A stretch of DNA of 64,000 nt from the NCBI RefSeq assembly GCF_001548675.1, contig NZ_CP010834.1:310001-374000 (forward strand). The letters are read 5' to 3'. The position numbers and the translations under genes are program-made. Below the pieces are notes generated by a model that did not search any database, had not been told where the DNA came from, and saw only the letters and a list, made by a program, of their open reading frames with translations. Of the stretch, positions 54,321 through 62,654 are shown piece by piece; positions within the stretch are counted from its first letter, which is position 1; each line of letters opens with the position of its first letter. The stretch comes from Methanobrevibacter sp. YE315. Lineage in GTDB: Archaea > Methanobacteriota > Methanobacteria > Methanobacteriales > Methanobacteriaceae.

Positions 54321-57011
54321 ATGGTAGAAATTTTTGATGAACTTGGTTATAAAAAACAAACTTGCAAAACTTGTGGACAAGAGTTTTACTCACAGGTTGA
54401 CAGAGATACCTGTGGTGACGCTCCATGTGATGAGTATGAGTTTATCGCTAATCCTGCTACCGATAAGCCATACAATTTATATGAAATCCAACAAGTTTTT
54501 AGAGAATTTTTAGAAAGTGAAGGGCACACACATGTCCACAGATATCCTGTTCTGGCTAAAAGGTGGAGAGATGATGTATTTCTGGTTGGAGCATCAATCT
54601 TCTGTTTCCAGCCTTGGGTCACTTCAGGTCTTGTCAAACCTCCGGCCAATCCTATAGAAATGGCCCAGCCTTCAATTAGGCTCAATGATGTTGATAATGT
54701 TGGAAGGACCGGAAGACACATGACCTGTTTTACAATGGGAACACACACTGTAATTAACAAGGAAGATGATTTTATTTATTGGGAAGACGAAACAATCAGA
54801 CTCTGTCACGAATTTTTCAAATCAATTGGAATCAACACAGAGGAAATTACTTTCATCAAGTCCTGGTGGGCCGGTGGAGGTAATGAAGGGCCTTGTTACG
54901 AAGTATGCTGCAGGGGTGTGGAACTCGCTACTTTAGTATTCATCCAATATGAAACATTGGAAGACGGATCCAAAAAAGAAATCCCAATTAAAGTTGTAGA
55001 TACAGGTTACGGTTTGGAACGTATCGCTTGGATTTCACAAGGAACTCCAACAGCTTATGATGCATGTTTTGCACCTGTTGTCGACAAGTTAAAAGAATTG
55101 ACAGGTGTTGAAATCAATGAAGATATCCAAGGAAGAAATGCGCAGATTGCCGGAATGATGGATATTGAAGACATCGGTGATTTAAAGGAATTAAGACAAC
55201 AAGTGGCTGACAGCCTAAACATTTCTTTAGAGGATTACTTGAAAGCAGCCGAACCGATGGAAGCAATTTATATTATTGCGGACCACACACGCTGTCTGGC
55301 ATTCATGCTTGCAGACGGTATCATTCCATCAAATGTTAAGGAAGGATATTTGGCACGTTTGGTTTTAAGAAGAACAATTAGGTTTATGAAAGATCTTAAC
55401 ATGGAAGAGTCATTGGCCGATGTAATGGCAATCCAATTGGACTTCCTATCTGAATTCTATCCTGAAATTCGCGATTCAGAAGAACATATCATGAATATCA
55501 TCAATTTGGAAGAAGAAAGATTTACTGCCACTGTTAAGAAAGGAAGGAGCATTGTTAAAAGGACAATCAAAAGACTCAAAAAAGAAGGCAAGAAGGAAAT
55601 GCCTCTTGACATGCTGATTGATTTGTATGATGCTCATGGAATTCCTCCAGAAGTGGTAGTCGATATGGCAGGAGATGATTTCACAGTCAATGTTCCGGAC
55701 AACTTCTTTACTCAAGTAGCAGGGGCTCATGAAAAAGACACTACAAATAAGAAAGATACTTTCAAAGTAGATTTCCCTGAAACTGAATTATTGTTCTATA
55801 AAGATTTCTACCAACAAGAATTTGAAGCGGAAATTTTAGGTTGTGTTGAGAAAGATGGAGACTTCTGCTTAATCTTTGATAAAACCGCATTCTACCCTGA
55901 AGGAGGGGGTCAACCTTCAGACATAGGTGATATTTCCATTGAAGGATTTGCTCATAAAATACATCATGTCGAAAAAGTTGATGATGTGGTACTGCATCAT
56001 GTAGAGGGATTCATACCAAAAGCCGTTGTTGGCGAGAAAGTCATAGGTAAAGTTGACTGGACAAGAAGGATTACCCTCGCGCGCCACCACACAGGAACCC
56101 ACTTGGTCATTGCGGCTGCAAGAAAGGTATTGGGCAAGCACATCTGGCAAGCAGGATCCCAAAACGGTCTTACAAGGGCACGTATTGACCTGTCACACTA
56201 CAAGCGTATTACACAAGAAGAGCTGAATGAAATCGAAAAGTTGGCAAATGAATATGTAATGGACAACATCGATTTGGACATCCAGTTCCACACAAGGGAT
56301 GAGGCACAGGAGTTATACGGATTTGTGCTTTACCAAGGAGGTATCGTTCCGGGTAAAATGATTCGTGTTGTTAAAATCCCTGGTGTTGATGTACAGGCTT
56401 GTGCAGGTACACATGTCTTAAGAACAGGTGTAGTTGGACCAATCAAGATCAATAAAACCGAAAGGGTTCAGGATGGTGTTGAAAGAATCGACTTTTCAGC
56501 AGGTCTTGCAGCAATCGATTCAATGCAGCATGATGGCGAAATTTTACGCGAAAGTTCAGGCGTCTTTAAAGTTGAAAACGACCAGTTGCCAAGAACATGC
56601 GACAGGTTCTTCAGCGAATGGAAAGCACAGAAAAATGAAATCGATCGCTTAAAATCAGAAATTGCAAGTTTAAAAATGAATTCTTTGGCAGAAGAATTTG
56701 ATGAAATTAACGGATTAAAAGTTGTTCATCAGTTAATCGAAGCCGACTTTAAGGAACTTCAAAAAATGGCCACAGACTTCACAGACAATGGAAAGGCGGA
56801 TGTGGTCATTATGGGTAATAAAGACGGTAAGATTGTAGGTGCAGCTTCACAAACTGCTATTAATAACGGAGTAAAGATTAATGAAATTATCAAAACTGCC
56901 GCTGGCGTATTGGGTGGGGGCGGCGGAGGCCGTTTAACCCTTGCACAAGGTGCAGGTAAAAATGCAGATAAAATGGATGAAGCTATTCAAACTGCAGTTG
57001 ATTTAATTTAA
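54321..57011 (+). CDS. alaS: Alanine-tRNA ligase
   Basis: The 896-residue archaeal-type AlaRS has an N-terminal Cys cluster typical of archaea (CKTCGQEFYS and DTCGDAPC), class II catalytic motifs (RPSIRLND-like QPSIRLNDVDNVGRTGRHMTCF, GYGLERI), and the editing domain with the zinc motif RHHTGTHL and the later CAGTHV. The C-terminal oligomerisation part is Gly-rich (GGGGGGRLTLAQGAGK). It is complete. No clear Shine-Dalgarno is present and the TATA box is close, so the leader is short. It follows the ribosomal stalk operon. Confidence 0.97.
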   Translation: MVEIFDELGYKKQTCKTCGQEFYSQVDRDTCGDAPCDEYEFIANPATDKPYNLYEIQQVFREFLESEGHTHVHRYPVLAKRWRDDVFLVGASIFCFQPWVTSGLVKPPANPIEMAQPSIRLNDVDNVGRTGRHMTCFTMGTHTVINKEDDFIYWEDETIRLCHEFFKSIGINTEEITFIKSWWAGGGNEGPCYEVCCRGVELATLVFIQYETLEDGSKKEIPIKVVDTGYGLERIAWISQGTPTAYDACFAPVVDKLKELTGVEINEDIQGRNAQIAGMMDIEDIGDLKELRQQVADSLNISLEDYLKAAEPMEAIYIIADHTRCLAFMLADGIIPSNVKEGYLARLVLRRTIRFMKDLNMEESLADVMAIQLDFLSEFYPEIRDSEEHIMNIINLEEERFTATVKKGRSIVKRTIKRLKKEGKKEMPLDMLIDLYDAHGIPPEVVVDMAGDDFTVNVPDNFFTQVAGAHEKDTTNKKDTFKVDFPETELLFYKDFYQQEFEAEILGCVEKDGDFCLIFDKTAFYPEGGGQPSDIGDISIEGFAHKIHHVEKVDDVVLHHVEGFIPKAVVGEKVIGKVDWTRRITLARHHTGTHLVIAAARKVLGKHIWQAGSQNGLTRARIDLSHYKRITQEELNEIEKLANEYVMDNIDLDIQFHTRDEAQELYGFVLYQGGIVPGKMIRVVKIPGVDVQACAGTHVLRTGVVGPIKINKTERVQDGVERIDFSAGLAAIDSMQHDGEILRESSGVFKVENDQLPRTCDRFFSEWKAQKNEIDRLKSEIASLKMNSLAEEFDEINGLKVVHQLIEADFKELQKMATDFTDNGKADVVIMGNKDGKIVGAASQTAINNGVKINEIIKTAAGVLGGGGGGRLTLAQGAGKNADKMDEAIQTAVDLI

Positions 57012-57029
57012 GGACATAACATTGTCCTT
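57010..57029 (+). terminator. Terminator-like hairpin at the alaS stop codon
   Basis: AAGGACA (57010-57016) and TGTCCTT (57023-57029) pair perfectly with a 6-nt loop. The stem includes two bases of the TAA stop (57009-57011). T7 follows at about 57036. Confidence 0.6.
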
Positions 57030-57541
57030 CAAATCTTTTTTTTATTTATTTAATATTGTTCTATTTTTTCATTATTGACCATGTTTATATGTTTTTAATT
57101 AATATGAATTGTATAAATGTGCCGTTGTTTACTCAGAATTTCCATTTGAGAATTTTAATCTATTTAATAATGATTTCTTCAAGTGTGAATTGGATGTTAT
57201 TATAATCTAAGAATGAAATGCAATTGAATCTTAAATGCATAATGAATACTTTGAATTAATTATAACTGATGCTTTATGAAACTATCATTATTCATTTGGC
57301 AATTTTTGGTTTGCCTGATTAAATCCCCTTAACGCTCAATATGATGATTGGAACATATCAGGTATTCATTATAAAAATATTGATTAAAAGGCTTATAAAA
57401 CATTTTAAAGTAATGTCCTCATTTTATTGAGGTTAAAAAAATGCAAGCATGTGCTTACATGCGCAAAACTTTATATGTGCTAATTATATAAGCCAATAAT
57501 AGTAACTACGAAATGTTGCTGTATATAAATGGAGGTTTAAA
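57030..57541. other. Long intergenic region before the chagasin-like gene
   Basis: About 510 bp. The part 57180-57400 is less AT-biased than other spacers. In one frame it reads as fragments broken by stops (NYHYSFGNFWFA, LNPLNAQYDDWNISGIHYKN), perhaps a decayed gene. Hairpin CCTCA/TGAGG lies at 57417-57432. The promoter with a dyad follows at 57447-57493. Confidence 0.35.
57447..57493 (+). promoter_or_regulatory. Dyad operator candidate and TATA boxes of the chagasin-like gene
   Basis: GCATGT (57447-57452) and ACATGC (57457-57462) are perfect half-sites separated by 4 bp. They lie just upstream of TATA-like CTTTATATG (57470-57478) and ATTATATAAG (57482-57492). The position suits a regulator that controls TBP/TFB access. 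Confidence 0.5.
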
Positions 57542-58012
57542 ATGAAATTCAGTAAGATAAGAAATAGGTCCCAATTTATATTTGTATTATTGGTGATTTT
57601 TTCAATATTTGTCGGCTTAAGCTGCATATCAGCTGCAGATGTTGACAAGAGTATTTCAAGTGTAGGCGATGTGAATAATTTAAATCTCGAAGAAAGCCCT
57701 ATTGATTCTTCTATTAATAATATTTCAGAAGATAGTAGTGATTCTGGTATTATTGTGGATGAAAATAACGATTTCACTATGTCAGTAAGATATACTGCAG
57801 GTACTGGTTACCATTGGGAAATTAGCCCAGAAAGTTATGGAGTTGACGTAAACTCTATCGATTACAAGGTTGACAATCCTAATCTCTTCGGTTCATCAGG
57901 AACAACTTTCTTTAGTTTCCATGTAAATGGTGAAAGTTATTACGTAAAATTAGTTTTAATTAGCCCTTCCGGTGAAATTGTAGATGAAGTTGACTCAAAC
58001 ATGGTCAACTAA
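57542..58012 (+). CDS. Secreted chagasin-like (I42) protease inhibitor-type protein
   Basis: The 156-residue protein has a signal peptide (basic start, then hydrophobic FIFVLLVIFSIFVGLSCISA, about 12-32). A low-complexity Ser/Asp/Asn-rich segment (about 35-75) follows, then a domain with chagasin features: TGYHWEI, matching the TGY-x-W loop, and GSSGTTFFSFHV, in place of the Gly-rich middle loop. The third loop (RPW) is not evident, so inhibition of cysteine peptidases is uncertain. The strong ribosome site GGAGGT supports the start. It would sit outside the cell, possibly lipid-attached through the Cys near residue 29. Confidence 0.65.
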   Translation: MKFSKIRNRSQFIFVLLVIFSIFVGLSCISAADVDKSISSVGDVNNLNLEESPIDSSINNISEDSSDSGIIVDENNDFTMSVRYTAGTGYHWEISPESYGVDVNSIDYKVDNPNLFGSSGTTFFSFHVNGESYYVKLVLISPSGEIVDEVDSNMVN

Positions 58013-58020
58013 ACTTATTG

Positions 58021-58037
58021 GGGATTGTTTCAATCCC
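58021..58037 (+). terminator. Terminator hairpin after the chagasin-like gene
   Basis: GGGATTG (58021-58027) and CAATCCC (58031-58037) pair perfectly with loop TTT. A T run (58044-58049) follows. It lies 8 bp after the stop. Confidence 0.65.
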
Positions 58038-58230
58038 TCTATTATTTTTTCAATTTATACTATTTTTAATGAATTTTTTTGTGATGCCTGACATTTGGAT
58101 GTTGGGGCTTCTTACATTTTTTTTAAAACATTTAATGCCGTTTGTTTTAGTGTTAATTTTATTAATAATTAAATTTAAAAAATATTATTGAATTGCTTTT
58201 TAGAGTATTCCAATTAATAGAGTTGTTCAA

Positions 58231-59385
58231 ATGAATCATGATTTAATTATTGCAAGGTATGGTGAAATAGGTCTTAAAAGTCCAAAAATAAGGTCACGAT
58301 TTGAAAAAAGGCTTGTTAAAAATATTAAAGCTACTTTTGAATGTGAAGTGGATAGAAATCAGGGAAGAATTTATATTTTCCCTAAAGATTTTGATGAAGG
58401 AATTGAAAAGTTGAATAGGGTATTCGGAATTGTTTCATACTCTCCTGCAACTTCAACAAACGCTAATTATGATGCTATTGATGAAACATTGACCAGATAC
58501 ACTGAAGATTTAATTGCTGAAAATATCTTGGATGAAAACACAAAATTCGCCATTAAATGTCGCCGTGTTGGAAAACATGACTTCACTTCCCAGGAAATGG
58601 CGGCACATTGTGGTGGTGTTGTGAGAAATGTTGTTATGGCTCCGGTCGACTTGACAAATCCTGATTTAACAATATTCGTTGAAATTAGGGAGGACAAGGC
58701 TTTTGTTTATCATCAAAAAATCAAAGGTCCGGGAGGTTTGCCTTTAGGAACACAAGGTAAGGTTGTTGTACTCTTATCAAGTGGTATAGACTCTCCCGTT
58801 GCAGCATACCTTATGATGAAAAGGGGTTGTGAGATTGTTGCACTTCACTGCAATAATGATCCGTTTTCAGGTCCAAAAGTAACTGAAAACTTCAATTTAT
58901 TGGTTGATCAGCTCAATATCTATGCAAAAGGATCTCCAATTAAAAAAAGAGTCATTGATTATGGTGAATACTTGACTGTTGCTAAAGAGAAAGCCCCTGA
59001 AAAGATGACTTGCGTTTTATGCAAATCAGGAATGTACAGGATTGCTGAAAAATTAGCCCAGAAATTGGGTGCTGATGCTATTGTTGATGGAAGTAGCGTA
59101 GGTCAGGTTGCTTCACAGACATTGTCAAACATTTTGGCTACCCGTTATGGTGTTGAAATGCCAATCTTATCTCCACTGATAGGTCTTGATAAGGAAGAAA
59201 TCACAGCAATTGCAAAAGATATAGGGACTTTTGAAATATCCAAAATAGATGATGGTGGATGCAGTGCGGTTCCTAAATATCCTGAAACACGTGCAGATTT
59301 AGACCGTGTTAAGCAGGCTTGTGAAGACATGAATCAGGATGTTGAAGTCGAAAAGGCTTTTATGAATATTAGGATACTTGATTAG
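58231..59385 (+). CDS. thiI: tRNA 4-thiouridine synthase ThiI
   Basis: The 384-residue enzyme makes s4U at position 8 of tRNA and may also serve sulfur transfer to thiamine. It has a ferredoxin-like N domain and THUMP (IARYGEIGLKSPKIRSRFEKRL), and the PP-loop ATPase VVLLSSGIDSPVAAYLMMKRG. CVLCKSGMYRIAE follows, with conserved cysteines. As in most archaea, the C-terminal rhodanese domain of E. coli ThiI is absent. No ribosome site is evident before the ATG. Confidence 0.95.
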   Translation: MNHDLIIARYGEIGLKSPKIRSRFEKRLVKNIKATFECEVDRNQGRIYIFPKDFDEGIEKLNRVFGIVSYSPATSTNANYDAIDETLTRYTEDLIAENILDENTKFAIKCRRVGKHDFTSQEMAAHCGGVVRNVVMAPVDLTNPDLTIFVEIREDKAFVYHQKIKGPGGLPLGTQGKVVVLLSSGIDSPVAAYLMMKRGCEIVALHCNNDPFSGPKVTENFNLLVDQLNIYAKGSPIKKRVIDYGEYLTVAKEKAPEKMTCVLCKSGMYRIAEKLAQKLGADAIVDGSSVGQVASQTLSNILATRYGVEMPILSPLIGLDKEEITAIAKDIGTFEISKIDDGGCSAVPKYPETRADLDRVKQACEDMNQDVEVEKAFMNIRILD

Positions 59386-59744
59386 GTTTTCACTTCTTTG
59401 TAGGCTGCGACTTCTAAAAATTGAAGTGGAATTTCCATTTTCCTTTTTATTTTTATAGTTAACTCATTAAATAAAAAAATCATAGATATTTATATAATTA
59501 AATAAATATTTTTCAAGGAATTGTCGAATAATAAAAGCTAAACATTTCTTTAATCAATAATAAACTAATTTTTGAAAATAAATGTTATTTAAAGTTATTA
59601 GATTGAATTAACATATAAATAAAAAAATAAGCCTAGAAAATTAGAATTCTCTAATTGATGCTGGTGACATAATAGTTAAATACTATTCAAATCATAAATA
59701 TAAATGTCTAGTAAATAATAAATTTACTTATTAGAGGTATTAAA
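59386..59744. other. Intergenic region upstream of fbp with several small dyads
   Basis: No gene is seen in 359 bp. A weak hairpin ACTTC/GAAGT (59410-59427) follows thiI. Perfect dyads lie at 59639-59656 (AATTAGA/TCTAATT) and 59671-59687 (AATAGT/ACTATT). TATA-like CATAAATATAAATG is near 59692-59705, and AGAGGTATT is the ribosome site of fbp. Confidence 0.5.
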
Positions 59745-60842
59745 ATGAAAACTACTGTTAGTGTAATTAAAGCTGATATTGGAAGTGTGTCTGGACACTG
59801 TGTCGCACACCCAGAATTAATGGATATTTGTGATGAAGTTTTAAACGAAGCTTTAGAAACTGGTATCATAAAAGATTACTATATATCCCGTTGTGGAGAC
59901 GACATAGACTTAATTATGACCCACGATAAAGGGGAAGAAAACGAAGAAGTACACAAAACTGCATACGAAGCATTCATGAAAGCTACTGAAAGAGCACGTG
60001 AATTAAAATTATACGGTGCAGGTCAAGACTTATTATCCGATACCTTCTCTGGAAACATCAAAGGTATGGGTCCTGGTGTAGCAGAAATTGAATTTGAAGA
60101 AAGACCATCCGATCCTGTACTTATCTTCTGCTGTGACAAAACCGAACCTGGTGCATTCAACTTACCAGTATTCAGAATCTTCGCAGACCCATTCAACACT
60201 GCAGGTCTTGTAATTGACCCAAGTTTACACGATGGATTCAAATTTGAAGTATTTGATGTAATCGAACACAGAAAAGTTGTCTTAAACTGTCCTGAAGAAA
60301 TGTACGATTTACTTGCATTAATCGGTTCCACCGGAAGATACGTAATTAAAAGAGTATGGAAGAAAAACGGCGAAATCGCAGCTGCAGTAAGTACTGAAAG
60401 ATTAAACTTAATGGCTGGAGAATACGTCGGTAAAGACGACCCAGTATGTATTGTAAGAGCACAATCTGGTTTCCCTGCTAACGGTGAATGTGTAGATCCA
60501 TTTGCATTCCCACACATGGTAAGTGGATGGATGAGAGGATCCCACAACGGTCCAATGATGCCTGTATCTGAAGCAGAAGCAAACCCAATCAGATTTGACG
60601 GACCACCTAGAGTAGTAGGATTAGGTTTCCAAGTAGCTAACGGTGAATTAATCGGTCCTGTAGACTTATTCGATGACCCTGCATTTGACCCAACCCGTGA
60701 ACAAGCTGCTAAAATTGCAACTTACATCAGAAGACACGGTCCATTCGAACCTCACAGATTACCATCTGAAGAAATGGAATACACTTCACTTCCTGGTGTA
60801 ATGGAAAAATTAGAATCCAGATTTGAAGATATGGATGATTAG
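59745..60842 (+). CDS. fbp: Fructose-1,6-bisphosphate aldolase/phosphatase
   Basis: The 365-residue class V FBPase makes FBP from triose phosphates and hydrolyses it to fructose-6-phosphate, committing carbon to gluconeogenesis. It begins TVSVIKADIGSVSGH, the metal-binding family start, with SRCGDDIDLIMTH, AGQDLLSDTFSGN, CDKTEPGAFNLPVFRIFADPFNT and DPFAFPHMVSGWMRGSHNGPMMP. Length is exact for the family. Codons are more biased (AAC, TTC, GGT) than in neighbours, as expected for a highly expressed gene. Confidence 0.97.
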   Translation: MKTTVSVIKADIGSVSGHCVAHPELMDICDEVLNEALETGIIKDYYISRCGDDIDLIMTHDKGEENEEVHKTAYEAFMKATERARELKLYGAGQDLLSDTFSGNIKGMGPGVAEIEFEERPSDPVLIFCCDKTEPGAFNLPVFRIFADPFNTAGLVIDPSLHDGFKFEVFDVIEHRKVVLNCPEEMYDLLALIGSTGRYVIKRVWKKNGEIAAAVSTERLNLMAGEYVGKDDPVCIVRAQSGFPANGECVDPFAFPHMVSGWMRGSHNGPMMPVSEAEANPIRFDGPPRVVGLGFQVANGELIGPVDLFDDPAFDPTREQAAKIATYIRRHGPFEPHRLPSEEMEYTSLPGVMEKLESRFEDMDD

Positions 60843-60847
60843 ATTTA

Positions 60848-60866
60848 AAGAGATTTAAAATCTCTT
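60848..60866 (+). terminator. Terminator hairpin after fbp
   Basis: AAGAGAT (60848-60854) and ATCTCTT (60860-60866) pair perfectly with a 5-nt loop. T7 follows (60868-60874). It starts 5 bp after the stop. Confidence 0.65.
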
Positions 60867-60896
60867 CTTTTTTTACTTTTTTTGTATGATTTCAAT

Positions 60897-61880
60897 TTAT
60901 TTTTTAAATTCTTCTAAAAATTCTCTAAACAGGTTTACAAACTGTGAATAATCGTAATTGTAAACGAAATTCTGAGCATCAAAAATATGGATTTCTATAT
61001 TCTCTATTTTGTCTTTAAGGGGGTATACATCAAATTCGGGAGAATAATAAATGTCTTCAGAAGCGCCAACGATTAATGTTTTCGCTTTAATGTTGGGCAA
61101 TTTGTCCTCTACGTCATAATCTAATATGGCGAGGTTTCTATATCTGAAGTCATAGATGTCTGTGTAGGATCCTTCATCAACAAAATTGTCCATAAATATG
61201 TCAAGCTCCTCTCGAGTGAACTTTTGAAATGCTCTTTTGGAGAAATATTGGGAATAAATCATTGAATTTATTGAAAACATGATTTTTGATAGATGTTCAG
61301 TATAGATAGTGCCCAGATAGGCATCGGATGAATCAATTATATAATCTAGGGCTTTGGAAGTGATGTACCTATAGCCATCTGTTTTAAAGGAGCTGTTGCC
61401 TATAATTACAAATTCCATTTCCTCGGGATATTCGCATGCCCAGGTATAAGCTTCGTAACCTCCTATTCCAACGCCTAAAATCCCGAGTATTTTGTTCATG
61501 CCAAATGTTTCAGCCAAAAACTTCCTTTTGAAATTCACGCAATCTTTAATGGAATATTTTGGAAAATCATATTTCAATTCGGTTGTAGATGGGGAACAGG
61601 ATTCTGGAAAGCCTAAGGAAGTAATTGATATATAAAAAAAGTTATAATCGCTCAACATGCTTTCCGGACCGACTAATTGATGCAGGTCCCCAATGGACAG
61701 GCAATTTCCATTGAATCTGTGACAATATATTATTGCGTTGGTTATGTTGCCTTCCTCATCATATTTTGGAGTTCCGCGGGTAGTATATTCCACTTCAACA
61801 TTATGGAGTACCTTGCCATTGCCAAATTCAAAGTCGTCTAAGATTTCTTTTCTATAACCTAGTTTTGAATCTTCAATCAT
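60897..61880 (-). CDS. MetX-like alpha/beta hydrolase-fold protein lacking the catalytic serine
   Basis: The 327-residue protein aligns with homoserine O-acetyltransferase (MetX): FEFGNGKVLHNVEVEYTTRGTP, IIYCHRFNGN (oxyanion region), then ILGVGIGGYEAYTWACEYPEEM where MetX has GGSxGGMQAxxWA. The nucleophile Ser position is Gly138. A typical C-terminal GHDAFL His is also absent (IFDAQNFVYNYD), while an acidic SEDIYYSPEF matches the Asp region. It is therefore probably not an active acyltransferase. GGGG precedes the ATG at 61880; 61892 is an alternative. Function is unknown. Confidence 0.65.
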   Translation of the reverse strand: MIEDSKLGYRKEILDDFEFGNGKVLHNVEVEYTTRGTPKYDEEGNITNAIIYCHRFNGNCLSIGDLHQLVGPESMLSDYNFFYISITSLGFPESCSPSTTELKYDFPKYSIKDCVNFKRKFLAETFGMNKILGILGVGIGGYEAYTWACEYPEEMEFVIIGNSSFKTDGYRYITSKALDYIIDSSDAYLGTIYTEHLSKIMFSINSMIYSQYFSKRAFQKFTREELDIFMDNFVDEGSYTDIYDFRYRNLAILDYDVEDKLPNIKAKTLIVGASEDIYYSPEFDVYPLKDKIENIEIHIFDAQNFVYNYDYSQFVNLFREFLEEFKK

Positions 61881-61892
61881 TTTTTTCCCCAT

Positions 61893-62551
61893 TACTTGAT
61901 TTATTTTCAGAATATATTATGATTTTTATTGTTTATAATATTTTTTTGTATAATATTTTTAACAATTATTGTTTCAACGACTAAAAAAATAATGCTCTTC
62001 CAGAAAGGATTGTAACTGTATTGAACTTGAATAATCTGATTTAATTGTTTGTCCAATATTTTTTTATTTTTTTAAATTTTTATCTGTTTAATTTATTTTT
62101 ATTGTTCAATAGCATATTTTACAAAATTTTTCCTAGAGGGCTGCTTTTTTTGAAATTCTTTTTCAGTAAGATTATGCTGATTTAAAATTTTTTTAATTTT
62201 TTTTAGAAATTTACAATTATTTTTAATAATAATTAATTATTCTAAATATTATTTAATTATACTTTAAATTCAAATTTTATAAATTTTAAATAAATTTATT
62301 ATTTTTTATATATATTTGCTTATTTTTTAGACTATTTTTTATATAAAAATTCAAAATAAATCAATATATTTATATGTAATGCACATATAATTTGATATAT
62401 GAATGTTTAATATATTCAAATTTCTTAATATGCTCTGATAAATGTAAAAGGAGCAGTGGGGGAGAATTATTGAGTGATTTTTCATCAAGAGTTTTCCATG
62501 CCGGAAATCTTTTTTTTTAAATGCGGGGCATATTATTTAAGAAGGATGAAA
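61893..62551. other. Very AT-rich intergenic region
   Basis: About 650 bp with long A/T runs and no plausible gene. A perfect dyad, TTATATGT/ACATATAA with a 5-nt centre, lies at 62370-62390. GGAGCAGTGGGGGAG at 62450-62464 resembles a ribosome site but leads to no good frame. Confidence 0.5.
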
Positions 62552-62632
62552 ATGAAAATTGGAAAAATCTTATTAATTGTTCTATTGGTTTTCATTTCAT
62601 TTTTTCCTACTCTAAATGATGCAATGGTGTAA
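62552..62632 (+). CDS. Possible 26-residue hydrophobic small protein
   Basis: ATG behind GAAGGATGAAA opens a 26-codon frame: MKIGKILLIVLLVFISFF followed by PTLNDAMV. It looks like a signal peptide or a single-helix small membrane protein. It lies 22 bp upstream of the UbiB-type kinase start and may be a leader peptide or the stub of a lost secreted protein. The only support is the ribosome site and composition. Confidence 0.35.
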   Translation: MKIGKILLIVLLVFISFFPTLNDAMV

Positions 62633-62654
62633 CCAAAACTTTCAGGTGATTTGA

